Source: Legionella birminghamensis
GTDB lineage: Bacteria > Pseudomonadota > Gammaproteobacteria > Legionellales > Legionellaceae
Direction: 5' to 3'
Assembly: GCF_900452515.1 (NCBI RefSeq)
Contig: NZ_UGNW01000001.1
Coordinates: 1,674,001 to 1,738,000, forward strand
DNA: 64,000 nt
Both the position numbers and the translations under genes were made by a program. The notes beneath the pieces are model-generated. The model did no database searches. It saw only the letters and a list, made by a program, of their open reading frames with translations, and had not been told where the DNA came from. Positions within the stretch are counted from its first letter, which is position 1, and the number at the start of each line of letters is the position of its first letter. Of this stretch, positions 1 through 9,100 are shown piece by piece.

Positions 1-14
1 GCCCGGACTCTTTG

Positions 15-133
15 TCAAACAGGTGGACACTCCCTGCCCCTTTATCTTTCGACCAGCTTCCTAAAAATTCCCAAGATCCAGTTCTTATATAGTGCTAATA
101 TATGGCAAGCGAGATCAAGAGTCTTCACCCGAG
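15..133. repeat. Imperfect direct repeat, left copy
   Basis: This stretch is repeated at 1955-2068. Both copies share TCAAACAGGTGG, then CTTCCTAAAAATTCCCA, a GATCCAGTT block, ATATAGTGCTA and TCTTCACCCGA, with a few small indels. The pair brackets the two minus-strand genes at 386-1625. On the minus strand both copies can be read as similar short peptides (AGSVHLFDKES and AGECHLFDRTS), so the repeat may be the remnant of a coding or insertion sequence, but I cannot identify it. The left boundary may lie before the window. Confidence 0.75.
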
Positions 134-385
134 ATAAATAAGAATGAGCCGAAGAAAAAATCAGCCTGTAATTAAGGTCACTAAAAGAGATCCTAATAAT
201 CCTTAAGGCGGATCCTCATCGTCACCCAAAAGTCGAACCAGGCAGAAAAACTGGAGCTTCATCATCGTGGCCCCCCAATCATGCTAGTCACACTCCAAGT
301 TACCACCTGCTTTAAAAGTTCAACAGGAATAGCAGCTTGAATGAACTAGTGCTCTGTAGTTATGTTATGAGCGCAGCCCTGTTAT
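134..385. other. Gap with no recognisable gene
   Basis: Downstream end of the minus-strand gene at 386-754. I see no open frame with coding character, no RNA gene and no clear terminator in it. Confidence 0.5.
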
Positions 386-754
386 TTATTGCAAGCCTAA
401 ATTGGTTACGACGTCTTCTATGACTTTTTTATCCGTTCCTTGAAAAGCCTTATAGGTTTCATTTGATAATCGACTTTCAAAAAAGCACACTTTCCGGCGT
501 AATTTTTCAGCCCTTGAACGCCGCTCCGAAAGGGTTTGTACCGCTTCACCTTCAGTGGGCTTAGTTAAAGCATCAGCGAGTGAATCTATAGCTTTTGATA
601 ACGATGTTTTTGCTTTTAATAATTTTGTTTCTTTTTTAGGATTACTTTCATGACTCACATAATCCTTAAAACTAGTCACCAATCGCAAGCGAGTGGCGTA
701 ATGGCTCGTTTTATATTGTTGAGTTCCGCAAGCTTGCTTCAATTCATCGTGCAA
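386..754 (-). CDS. Hypothetical helical protein, 122 aa
   Basis: Unrecognised. The protein is short, charged and apparently all-helical; residues 35-95 are rich in Lys, Glu, Ser and Ala with a run of possible heptads (KTSLSKAIDSLADALTK). There is no signal peptide or membrane segment. Its start codon lies inside the 3' end of the gene at 744-1625 (11-base overlap), so the two are probably co-transcribed and translationally coupled. Both sit between two direct repeats, which suggests an inserted accessory unit. No function can be assigned. Confidence 0.55.
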   Translation of the reverse strand: MHDELKQACGTQQYKTSHYATRLRLVTSFKDYVSHESNPKKETKLLKAKTSLSKAIDSLADALTKPTEGEAVQTLSERRSRAEKLRRKVCFFESRLSNETYKAFQGTDKKVIEDVVTNLGLQ

Positions 755-1625
755 AAAAGGCTCTGCATCTTTTTAATGTTTCTTTAAACTTATGTAAAAA
801 TAATTCGCTGGTCAATAAGCGTGTATCAATAATAATTTTTCTAAAAGGCCCCCGATTTTCATTGCCAACTGTCACAAAAGCATCCGAGCTTACCAATCGG
901 GCCAATGGACCAAATGCATTATTATCTATAGGGGGAAACTCGCTAGTTATCGACTCTACTAGTTGCTTTGCTTCATTTTTTGATATATTTAAATAAAAAT
1001 ATGTCTCTAAAAGGTAGCCGAAATTATGAGCGCCCCGGTCAAAATGAGACTTAGTTAATTTTGCTTTGCTTTGAAACATGTTTAATAAAACCATTCCCAC
1101 TATATCGCACTTGAATTTATCCAAACCAAATTCTGACAGTATTTGGTCCAGTTTAAATTTAAAGTCCCGGTAGAAATCAGTTTGATTAGTATGGCATCTA
1201 TAAGCAAATGCTGCGCGTGGCTCTTGCATTAACTCTGCTATTTTTTCATAAATTTTATCTTTGTGCTCAGCAATTAACTGCAATGGAATTTTAATGTAGT
1301 AATAACCATAATAATTGCTGAAAATGCCTGTGATGGTTTCTACATTAAAATATCTTTTTAAAGCCGCTACATACTGAGAGCCTATCTCTTTGGTTAGTGC
1401 AATACGAATACATACATGTTCGGGCAATAATTTTTTTCTTCGTTGATAATTATGCTCTTCTACCACACTCTCCACATAACTATCGTGATGTAATTCGGGT
1501 TTAAATTCAGGTGATTCTGCTAATTTAAATAAAGCATGTTCAAAAACATGTCCTGTATCTAAGCGGATAGAATAAGTGGTAGATAAATACTGATTAAATT
1601 CTTTAAAAAACTCATTGTAATTCAT
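744..1625 (-). CDS. Hypothetical protein, 293 aa
   Basis: Unrecognised. A soluble protein without signal peptide or membrane segments, rich in Phe, Tyr and Lys; the segment around residues 100-125 (RYFNVETITGIFSNYYGYYYIKIP) is unusually aromatic. The ATG at 1625 is preceded on the minus strand by GAGGAAG at good spacing, so the start is well supported. It is the first gene of a two-gene unit with 386-754. The unit lies between direct repeats at 15-133 and 1955-2068 and next to a truncated gene, so it was probably acquired or rearranged. Confidence 0.7.
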   Translation of the reverse strand: MNYNEFFKEFNQYLSTTYSIRLDTGHVFEHALFKLAESPEFKPELHHDSYVESVVEEHNYQRRKKLLPEHVCIRIALTKEIGSQYVAALKRYFNVETITGIFSNYYGYYYIKIPLQLIAEHKDKIYEKIAELMQEPRAAFAYRCHTNQTDFYRDFKFKLDQILSEFGLDKFKCDIVGMVLLNMFQSKAKLTKSHFDRGAHNFGYLLETYFYLNISKNEAKQLVESITSEFPPIDNNAFGPLARLVSSDAFVTVGNENRGPFRKIIIDTRLLTSELFLHKFKETLKRCRAFFAR

Positions 1626-1703
1626 TATTGCTTCCTCGATAAACTAATAAATGCGTACTCAAGTCGTGGCAGTCCGTTTTAACTTGTTGCATTCAACATT
1701 TCA

Positions 1704-1916
1704 TCATCCATACAAATGTTCCCTTCTCTCGAAAATAATAGGATATTCAATGTCACCGCTCGGTTGAATTATATTAATATTCTGGTTTGCCCACCAGAGG
1801 CTCTTCATCCACACAATGGCTTCATCAAAAAATCCAACTCTCACTTTATTATGTTTGCCTGTTTTTTTAATTCTTTCTGGACGATAAATGCGTTTATCAA
1901 TTCCAGTCCGGTGAAG
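1704..1916 (-). pseudogene. Possible remnant of a coding sequence
   Basis: This minus-strand frame is open from a stop at 1917-1919 to TGA at 1704-1706 and reads like protein: RPERIKKTGKHNK followed by VRVGFFDEAIVWMKSLWW. It has no start codon of its own, and another frame carries coding-like sequence upstream (AKYTAILADNFTGLEL), so a frameshifted remnant is plausible. A 94-codon plus-strand frame (1716-2000) covers the same DNA and could be only its shadow. Family unknown; an insertion-sequence remnant is possible but not shown. Confidence 0.3.
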
Positions 1917-1954
1917 TTATCAGCCAGTATCGCGGTGTATTTCGCTGACGTTCT

Positions 1955-2068
1955 ATCAAACAGGTGGCACTCCCCTGCTCCGTTTCGACTCACTTCCTAA
2001 AAATTCCCAGGATCCAGTTTTCATATAGTGCTAGTATATCGCCAGCGAGATGAAGCGTCTTCACCCGA
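1955..2068. repeat. Imperfect direct repeat, right copy
   Basis: Partner of 15-133, with the same order of conserved blocks. The N-terminally truncated phosphotransferase-like gene begins 29 bp beyond its right end, so this repeat is probably the junction where that gene was cut. Confidence 0.75.
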
Positions 2069-2096
2069 CCCATGGGCCAATTATGAATAAAATACA

Positions 2097-2837
2097 ATGA
2101 CCCAGCTAGAAGGAACATTGTTAGAAGAGCTTTGGCATGCCATGGATCATGACAATAAATTAGTCATTATTAAGGAGCTTGGTTCATTACTACGGGAAGT
2201 TCATACTCTCCCGACACAGGGTTTGGAATCGATAGACGGCCAGTGGAAGTCCTTTATTCGAAGTCAAATAACATCCTGCGTAGCACATCATAGAACTAAA
2301 GGTTTACCTACTTCCTTATTAAAACAAATCCCTTCTTATATTGAATCGGTTAATGAATCTTTACTTCAAATTGAAAAGCCGGTTATTTTAACTGGAGAAT
2401 ACACGCCGATGAATTTTTTGGTCACAAATACCGACGGAACCTGGCATATAACAGGCTTGATCGATTTTGGCGATGCAATGCTAGGTCATTATAAGTATGA
2501 TTTATTAGGGCCAGGTGCATTTTTGATACAGGGTGATAAAGAACTATTACAGACATTTTTACGGGCTTATGGATTTCGGGTAGACAAGCTTAATGGCGAA
2601 CTGAGTCAACAGTTAACTGCATTAATGCTTCTCCATAAATATAGCAATCTGGAAATTCAAATAAGAATTGCTAGCATCCTCTATGAAAAAACTAGAAAAT
2701 TTAGTCTGGGGATTTTAATTTATAGGGTTGATTATGCCCCCTGCAAACCACTAGTTTTAGTTTTACCCGTAAATTGCGGGAAAAGTTATCCGAAATCAAA
2801 AACTGCACTCAATTACCGCTGTTTTTACTTCATTTAA
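2097..2837 (+). pseudogene. Aminoglycoside/hygromycin phosphotransferase-like, N-terminally truncated
   Basis: The frame matches the C-lobe of APH-type kinases: GEYTPMNFLV takes the place of the catalytic-loop H-x-D-x-x-x-x-N segment, followed by the metal-binding IDFGDAMLGHYKYDLL (residues about 121-136) and a helical tail ending KYSNLEIQIRI. The N-lobe of roughly 100 residues with the ATP-binding Lys is missing; the frame starts at what is normally an internal Met, 29 bp after the right direct repeat. The last ~45 residues do not look like the family and run into the convergent gene, which suggests a second lesion. No resistance function is likely. Full-length relatives in Legionella-type genomes are usually annotated only as phosphotransferases. 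Confidence 0.7.
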
Positions 2838-3698
2838 TTTGGTCACCGAATCAGTATTAAATTGAAAGAAAAAACATCGTCCTTGTGTTGCAAACAAATT
2901 TCCTAAATTTGCGATGGAAAGAGAGACAAGTGTTATCATAAAATTTGCCAGGAATTCTTTATATCCTCGATGGTGTTTAAGCTTTTCCTGAACATTGGAG
3001 GTTTCCCTGGTACAATTAGTCTTAAAATTCTTTTCAAGCAGGTCACTGGTTTTTTCAGGTTCGGCAATACATGAATCTAAATAATTTTTAATTTCCTTTC
3101 GGATAAACAGCTCAAGCTCGCCTATCTGCTTTGACTCCAGCTCAAACCCTCGCCCCGCCAGGTTCTTTGCTTTTAGAGTTAATAAAGGAATTTTATTTAC
3201 AATGGGTGAAATGGCGCCGAAAGCTTTTTCTGCATGATTCTTCAGCGCGTATTCTTGAAGCTGCTCCAGGGTTAAAGAAAAACCTTTTGCGAGTAAATAA
3301 TTAATAACTTCCCGGCTATTATACTTCACTGCAATATTTAAAAATTCATTTCTGTAGGATTCACTCGCGCGTCTTCTCTGAGTCACTGAGACAGGTTTCA
3401 ATTCGTTCCACAACCCCATGCCATCATTAAATAAAAAATCGACTACAGCTAAACGATCTTTCTGAATTGCCTCATCCCTTAGAAATTTTTTATCTTTATA
3501 ATTATTTAAATAAGGTATTAATCCCTGTGTCTGCCCATAACTTTGAATTATAAAACCCTTTCGCTCATATTGCGGCTGATCTCCAAGATAGGATAGCTTG
3601 AGCAGTTCTTGTAACTGCTCAACATTGTCCTGGTCAATTGCTTCCAGCGCTTGCATTTTCAAGGAGGAATAGACTGTTTGATCGTAGGGAGAAAACAT
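2796..3698 (-). CDS. Ankyrin-like protein with C-terminal hydrophobic segment, effector candidate
   Basis: 300 aa. Residues 10-160 contain helix pairs spaced like ankyrin repeats: ALEAIDQDNVEQLQELLK, then DEAIQKDRLAVVDFLFNDG, then NIAVKYNSREVINYLLAKG. Residues 245-275 (FLANFMITLVSLSIANLGNLF) are hydrophobic and could enter a membrane. No signal peptide. A monocistronic, family-less ankyrin-like protein is typical of Dot/Icm effectors, but this is inferred from style only. Its 3' end overlaps the degraded phosphotransferase-like frame by 42 bp on the opposite strand, consistent with that frame having lost its proper end. Confidence 0.65.
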   Translation of the reverse strand: MFSPYDQTVYSSLKMQALEAIDQDNVEQLQELLKLSYLGDQPQYERKGFIIQSYGQTQGLIPYLNNYKDKKFLRDEAIQKDRLAVVDFLFNDGMGLWNELKPVSVTQRRRASESYRNEFLNIAVKYNSREVINYLLAKGFSLTLEQLQEYALKNHAEKAFGAISPIVNKIPLLTLKAKNLAGRGFELESKQIGELELFIRKEIKNYLDSCIAEPEKTSDLLEKNFKTNCTRETSNVQEKLKHHRGYKEFLANFMITLVSLSIANLGNLFATQGRCFFFQFNTDSVTKLNEVKTAVIECSF

Positions 3699-3856
3699 AA
3701 TTGGACGGCTGTTATTTTAATTTTTTCAAAATTATATCATAGGATTCAAACTCTTTTTATTAAACTGTAAGCGTCCGTGATGACTGACCTGTATAAGCAT
3801 GTATAATTACCTCCGCATGGATTAACTTGCAATCAGCTTTATAACAAGGAGATAGG

Positions 3857-4819
3857 ATGTTTAGTAAGCGTGAGGATACAAGCACCCGATTTACGGATCG
3901 GATTGAGTTGAATAAGGTGGGAAATCATTTAACAACACTTCGCACACGCACACGGGGCATGCAAGCTTCGGCCATGGATGTGGGTTCACTATCGTATGAT
4001 AAATACCAAATACTTCAAAAAATTTTAAAGGACATTGATACCTTAATCGCTGAATTTAATGACAGAGGCCCACAAAGCGATCCTGGGAAAGAGTTGAGGG
4101 AAGTCAGGGAATTATTAATTGAAATTCACCGTGTCATTGCCAAAATCTCCATACATCATATACAAACTTTATTAACGTTCAGGAATGGTACCCGCAATAA
4201 TATCAAGCAGGTTATTCTATATGGTTCTATGGGAGCAGGTATTGCGGCAGGAGCTGCTTTATCAGGGCCAGTAGGTGCATTATTTTTGATGTTTGGCGGA
4301 GGTTACCTGGGTTCAAAAACAAACCACTATGCGGGTCTCTCGGGGGCTGAAAGTTTACTGCCAGAATCCATGAAAATACTGGAAAAGATCGGTAGTTCTG
4401 CCGGTGAGGCAATAAAAGCCATTAGCAAAACACTAACGCTAGTGGATTCGAGCATACCTTTCTTTATGAATAGCCAAAGTACCTCAATTACAGAGTGTCA
4501 CTTTGAAGACAGAACGCTGTTAGATTCAGAAATAAAACCTGGAATGATGTATATCTGCAGAGCGGATAAGAATGATTTTCTGGCTTATGCCTGGAGGAAG
4601 GAAGACGGCTCCGTTAAGAGGGTAAATCTCAATGATTTTATGCAGGACGATGAAAAATTCAAGAATTATTGTGGTGTTGAAAAACTGGACGAATCCAGAC
4701 AAAAGGCCTTTTTGGCAATACTGCTTCAAGGGAGCAACCGGTTTAGCCAATCCCAATACGATGAAAAGTTTCAGACCCACCATGAATGTTATCAAAGACT
4801 ATCAGCTTCTGAAATCTGA
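3857..4819 (+). CDS. Unknown protein with central glycine-rich membrane hairpin
   Basis: 320 aa. A strong ribosome-binding site (AAGGAGATAGG) precedes the ATG. Residues ~10-120 are helical and charged. Residues ~123-158 form a Gly/Ala-rich hydrophobic stretch (YGSMGAGIAAGAALSGPVGALFLMFGGGYLG) that could make one or two membrane passes. The C-terminal third contains a compact segment around CRADKNDFLAYAWRKEDGSVKRVNL that looks like a small beta domain. No family is recognised. It stands alone and is followed by a perfect 15-bp inverted repeat at 4834-4865. Effector candidate by style only. Confidence 0.65.
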   Translation: MFSKREDTSTRFTDRIELNKVGNHLTTLRTRTRGMQASAMDVGSLSYDKYQILQKILKDIDTLIAEFNDRGPQSDPGKELREVRELLIEIHRVIAKISIHHIQTLLTFRNGTRNNIKQVILYGSMGAGIAAGAALSGPVGALFLMFGGGYLGSKTNHYAGLSGAESLLPESMKILEKIGSSAGEAIKAISKTLTLVDSSIPFFMNSQSTSITECHFEDRTLLDSEIKPGMMYICRADKNDFLAYAWRKEDGSVKRVNLNDFMQDDEKFKNYCGVEKLDESRQKAFLAILLQGSNRFSQSQYDEKFQTHHECYQRLSASEI

Positions 4820-4833
4820 GACAGCTATTCCTG

Positions 4834-4865
4834 TGGGTATGCCAATCCAGGGATTGGCATACCCA
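4834..4865. repeat. Perfect 15-bp inverted repeat
   Basis: TGGGTATGCCAATCC (4834-4848) and its exact reverse complement (4851-4865) are separated by only AG. It lies 15 bp after the stop of the gene at 3857-4819, so it could end transcription, but no T-tract follows. It may equally be a protein-binding palindrome or mRNA-stabilising hairpin. Confidence 0.8.
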
Positions 4866-5012
4866 TGTAGAAATTACAGCACTGGATCAGAGAGCCTGTT
4901 CAATGATGTGCAGAGTCCAAAACAAGTCCATGGAAACTTGAATATCAGCATATAAAAGCTGTATTTAATAAGCGCACCCTGCTTTTTATTTTAAAAAAAC
5001 GAGACCCAGCTC

Positions 5013-5040
5013 TTCACTTATTATGCTTATTCTGTATAAT
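5013..5040 (+). promoter_or_regulatory. Candidate sigma-70 promoter
   Basis: TTCACT (5013-5018) and TATAAT (5035-5040) are separated by 16 bp, about 32 bp upstream of the ATG at 5072. The -10 hexamer is perfect; the -35 matches 4 of 6. Position and spacing fit a promoter for the helicase-like gene. Confidence 0.4.
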
Positions 5041-5071
5041 TGCTGGTCACAAAAGTTTTAATGGGTATCGC

Positions 5072-5950
5072 ATGCCAAGAAATAGATCCAAAGGCCTTTT
5101 CTGGAGACGGGCTTTAATAGACAGAAAGGTTTTTGACCGCTATTCCAAGGATGAGCAAAAGATAATAGAGGCTGTCAAGGCTTTATTAAACAATGGAACC
5201 CATGGAACGAATTATGAAAAATTACGGGATGATTTGGCGAGCGCGCGTTTAAACGATGCGGATAGAATTTTATTAACGAATTACGAGCTCGACGGTCAAA
5301 ACAATCTGTTGGTCATCGATGCAGCCGAATGGCATGAATATAAAAAATCGCCTGCTTATAATGATAAAAATGGTGTAAAGAATTATCTCGTCAAAAATAA
5401 AGAGTCCATTGAAAAACGCATTCGCGAAATGATGGCGGAAGAGGCTGCAGCCGCGCAGTCGCCTAAGCCCCCTGCCGGCAAGCCCGAGCCAGTCATCCTG
5501 GATTATTATAACCAGCAATTCATCCGCCTGAATTTAAGCCAGCAATCCGTTTTGCAATCGGGCTTGCCCCTTGTCGTCAGCGGTGCACCGGGCTCTGGTA
5601 AATCCTGCGTGGCCATTTCCATGCTGCGGCAATTGGCAGCGCAGCTGCCTGAGGGATCTGAGGAAAAGATCCTTTACTTGACAGAATCCCCCCGTTTGTT
5701 AAAAGAGATGCAGGCCATTTGGGAGTCACTTGAGCTTCCCCGGGACATGCAAAGGCGGGTTGAGTTTAAAACCTATGCCATGCAGGCGGCGGAAAGCCGT
5801 GCCGAGTATGTAAAAGACCGGACAGTCTGCACCAAACTGGAATTTGAACACTGGTTTAAAAAGTATGTCAGTGACCGAAGAAATGAACTCAACCCAGCAT
5901 GGCGAACACCAAGGGTAAAAAAGGCAAAACCCAGGATGATCCCTTCCTGA
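5072..5950 (+). CDS. N-terminal part of a broken RelE-like/SF1-helicase fusion gene
   Basis: 292 aa. Residues ~20-92 resemble a RelE/HigB-type fold: a helical start, then LRDDLASARLNDADRILL and NNLLVIDAAEWHEY, the usual strands of that family. Residues 110-145 are a charged, proline-rich linker. Residues 165-215 hold the first helicase block with Walker A GAPGSGKS (171-178). The frame stops at 5950, but the -1 frame continues the same protein: KGKKGKTQDDPFLKLDGF and so on to the DEAQD motif at 6190. The gene therefore continues in 6187-9408, separated by one frameshift and one in-frame stop (see 5917-6018). The RelE-like assignment is by eye; the ATPase assignment is firm. Confidence 0.75.
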   Translation: MPRNRSKGLFWRRALIDRKVFDRYSKDEQKIIEAVKALLNNGTHGTNYEKLRDDLASARLNDADRILLTNYELDGQNNLLVIDAAEWHEYKKSPAYNDKNGVKNYLVKNKESIEKRIREMMAEEAAAAQSPKPPAGKPEPVILDYYNQQFIRLNLSQQSVLQSGLPLVVSGAPGSGKSCVAISMLRQLAAQLPEGSEEKILYLTESPRLLKEMQAIWESLELPRDMQRRVEFKTYAMQAAESRAEYVKDRTVCTKLEFEHWFKKYVSDRRNELNPAWRTPRVKKAKPRMIPS

Positions 5951-6018
5951 AACTGGATGGGTTTTTAAAAAATCAGCAGACGATTTACCAGGAGTTTCGC
6001 CTGCTGTCGGGTTACTAA
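5917..6018 (+). other. Frameshift site (A AAA AAG heptamer) and in-frame TAA inside the helicase gene
   Basis: At 5917-5923 the sequence is A AAA AAG, in the zero-frame phase (codons GTA AAA AAG) required for -1 slippage, the same heptamer used in E. coli dnaX. A -1 shift enters exactly the frame that runs on to the DEAQD segment. However, that frame meets TAA at 6016-6018, next to a run of eight A, before continuing in frame. The open frame from 6019 onward is coding-like (YIKLGKKQSIYKNEEDRLW). Two separate lesions make gene decay or sequence error more likely than programmed recoding of a full-length product. Confidence 0.6.
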
Positions 6019-6186
6019 AAAAAAGAATATATCAAGCTGGGCAAGAAACAGAGTATTTACAAAAATGAAGAGGACAGACTTTGGATCTACCGCGCCTACA
6101 AAGCCTATCTCAATCATCTTGACGGCAGCCAACTGGTTAATTTTGACTTTCTCCATCTGAATGAAAAAGGAAAATACCATTCAGTA

Positions 6187-9100
6187 GTGGTTGATGAGGC
6201 ACAGGATTTATCGCGATTACCCTTGAAGGAAATACTGCATCTGGCAAAGGAAAAACGGGTATGCTATCTGATGGATACGCATCAAAGCCTTTTTGATAAT
6301 AAGTCCAAACGTCCCTATCTGCTGGGTTTAATGGGTTCCAATGCAAAGCATATCGAATTGCCCCATTCCTACCGCTGCCCTGCAAATGTTGTTCATTTTG
6401 CCAATAGGGTTATCCGCCTTAAAAACTGGCTGGTTGGCGGTCGTGCCGACAAGCTCGAGCAAGCCGAGATTATCCCTTCTCCGGAGCAGGAAAAAATCCC
6501 TGGTACGGTGGTCTGGGTAGACAAGGAAGAAGAGTTTGAACGCTTAAAAGAAGCGGCAAAGGAAAGTGATTTTGCCATCATAACCCTGCCCCAATACGTT
6601 GAAGAGGCGCGTCGTAAATACGGATCCGCCCTGATTTTTACTCCCGAACAAATCAAAGGGCTCGAATATAAGAAAGTGCTGCTCTACCGCATGCTCGATG
6701 ACGAGCTTTGCTATGAGGCGAATAAAAAAATCAATGGCCTGTCGGATGAGGAGTTAAATTGCCTGACCAACCGTGCCAAAGAGGGTTGTGAAGAAGATCA
6801 ATTTGGCCCTCCATTCAACAAGTTTTTTACCAGTTGTACCCGTTCGACCGCGGACTTATACATTGACCAGCCAGAGAAGCATGCCACCAGGAATCTGACC
6901 CGGTTTTTTAAAAAGGGGATAAAAGCCGCTGAGTTGCCCGTGCAGAATAAAGCCCCTAAAACAGAGGCTGAGCGATTGGCCGACTGGACAGAGGAGGCCC
7001 GCCGTCAATATGAGGAAGGCAATATTGATATTTCCAAAAATATCTATGAACAATGCTTGAAGAATAAAATACCGCAGGCCGATTTTGAGTCCTTTCTAAT
7101 CGCACAAAAGTTAGTTCCCGAAAAAATCGAAGCGCAAGCTTGGCCTGAGCCTGAAATAAAGCCGGAGCCAAAACCAGAGCCAAATCCAGCTGCTGAGGAG
7201 CAAACAAGCGAAGCTTGCCCAAGGAAGAAGAAAAAAAAGCGCTCCAGGAAGAAAGCAGCTGCGGAACCAAGAACTACAGCGGGACTCTCACTTCAGCCCA
7301 GGACCGGAGCAATTGAGGGAAAAACCGCTAAACCTGCCAAGAACAGCGCGATGAATGTGTCCCCACTACAGCAGAAAACTGTCGATAAGCTGATAACGGT
7401 TATGGAACAAGGAACGATTAAGGAATGGCAAAACTATCTTCAGCGTAAGCTTAGTTGCCCAGTTATGTATCAGACGCTTGTCCAGGGTTTAGCAAAACAA
7501 ACTAACTCTTTTGAGGTTTTAAATTTTATTAAGGAATGGAAAGCTCTGCTCCAGAAAGAGTGGGGGCGGTTTTCAGAGGTAATTACCAATGAGTTATTAG
7601 CCGAAGAGTTGACTAAACACATCCCTGAGTTTCGCGATGTCAATGTATTTTATTTTTTTGCTATGGATATCGATTTTGTCAGTCAACGCTGGGATTTCTT
7701 CAAATCACGGATTAATGAGGAGATGTTAAATAAGCGGATACCGGGTGGAGTATCCGCTTTTTATTTATTATGTGGTTGTGGTACCGACAACAAAGCAAAG
7801 CTAAGGGCATTGTGGAAGGATCTTGCAGGTTTTGTGACGAAAGAAAACTTGCATCAAATATGTGCAGACTCCCCATATAAAGGGGCATCCTCATTTTATT
7901 GGCTATGTTCAGATATAGGCATCGAGATCCTGGATCAGTATTGGCATATTTTTATGCCTTCGATAACAAAAGAATTGCTGTTTCAGGAAATTACAGGCTC
8001 AGATGAAACCCATGAAGGAAAAAGTCCGCTGTATCGCTTGTGCATAATCCCAGAGGGAATCAAATTTCTGGATAATCACTGGGATTTTTTTGAACCCTTC
8101 TTTAGCGAAGAAATTTTTAAGCCCTTAGGAAACAAGCATCCACTATCCATTTTTCAAGTATTATTTTACAGAAATGGTATTGAATTAATTAAAAAACACT
8201 GGCCCCACTTTTTATCACTTATTCAAAAAGAAATGCAAAGCCCTGATGAGCGGGTTAGTGAAGCGATTTTATTTGGATTGAGTTCCTCCCCTGAGGGAGT
8301 GGCTTTTCTGGAAGAGAAATGGGATTTTTTCAAATCTATTATCAATGAAAAAAGTTTCATAGCAAAACCTTATCGTGATTATCCCTCAACTGGAATTAGT
8401 TGTATCTACCATTTATGCACGCATCCTGAGGGACTTGCCTTTCTAAATAAGCATTGGTCTGATTTCGCCCCTTATCTTAAAAAAACGCATTTATCTGAAC
8501 ATTTTACAGGAAGCCGTCAAACGCCTCTTCATTTAATTTGTGACTACGCCGAGCGAGTTGCACTGATAGATGACCACTGGGATGATTTTGCCCGTTTTAT
8601 TACCGAAGAGTCACTGCACCTGCCAATTACAGGTAGCAACACGTCTACAGGGAAAACACCTTTTTATTTCCTGTGCCAAAGTGGGCATGGAATTAATCTT
8701 ATTCAAAAACACTGGGATTTTTTTGAGCCGCTAATTACAGCAGAAGCCTTGAAACAGACTGCAACTGGAGCCGTTAAGGAGAAAGGATTAAGTGTTCTGC
8801 ATTTATTATTTAGAAATGCCGCAGGTTTGGAATTATTGGACACGCATTGGGACTTTTTCGAGCCCCTGTTAATAACACAGAATCTGTTAAATGTGACGGT
8901 AAACCACGCGAATCAACGTATAACACCAATACGCACCCTATTAGACTCTAAAGAGGGAAGAATACTAATTCAGAAACGTTGGCCCCTTTTTTCCAGGCCA
9001 TTCGTTTCTGAGGGTGAGAATATTAGCTTTTTCTACTGGTTATGCTCAACATCATATGGACATACATTGCTCAAAGAGTATTGGGAGGAGTTTGCTCATT

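Noticed and set aside
1716-2000. 94-codon plus-strand frame
   Set aside because: Covers a direct repeat and a coding-like minus-strand remnant; no ribosome-binding site.
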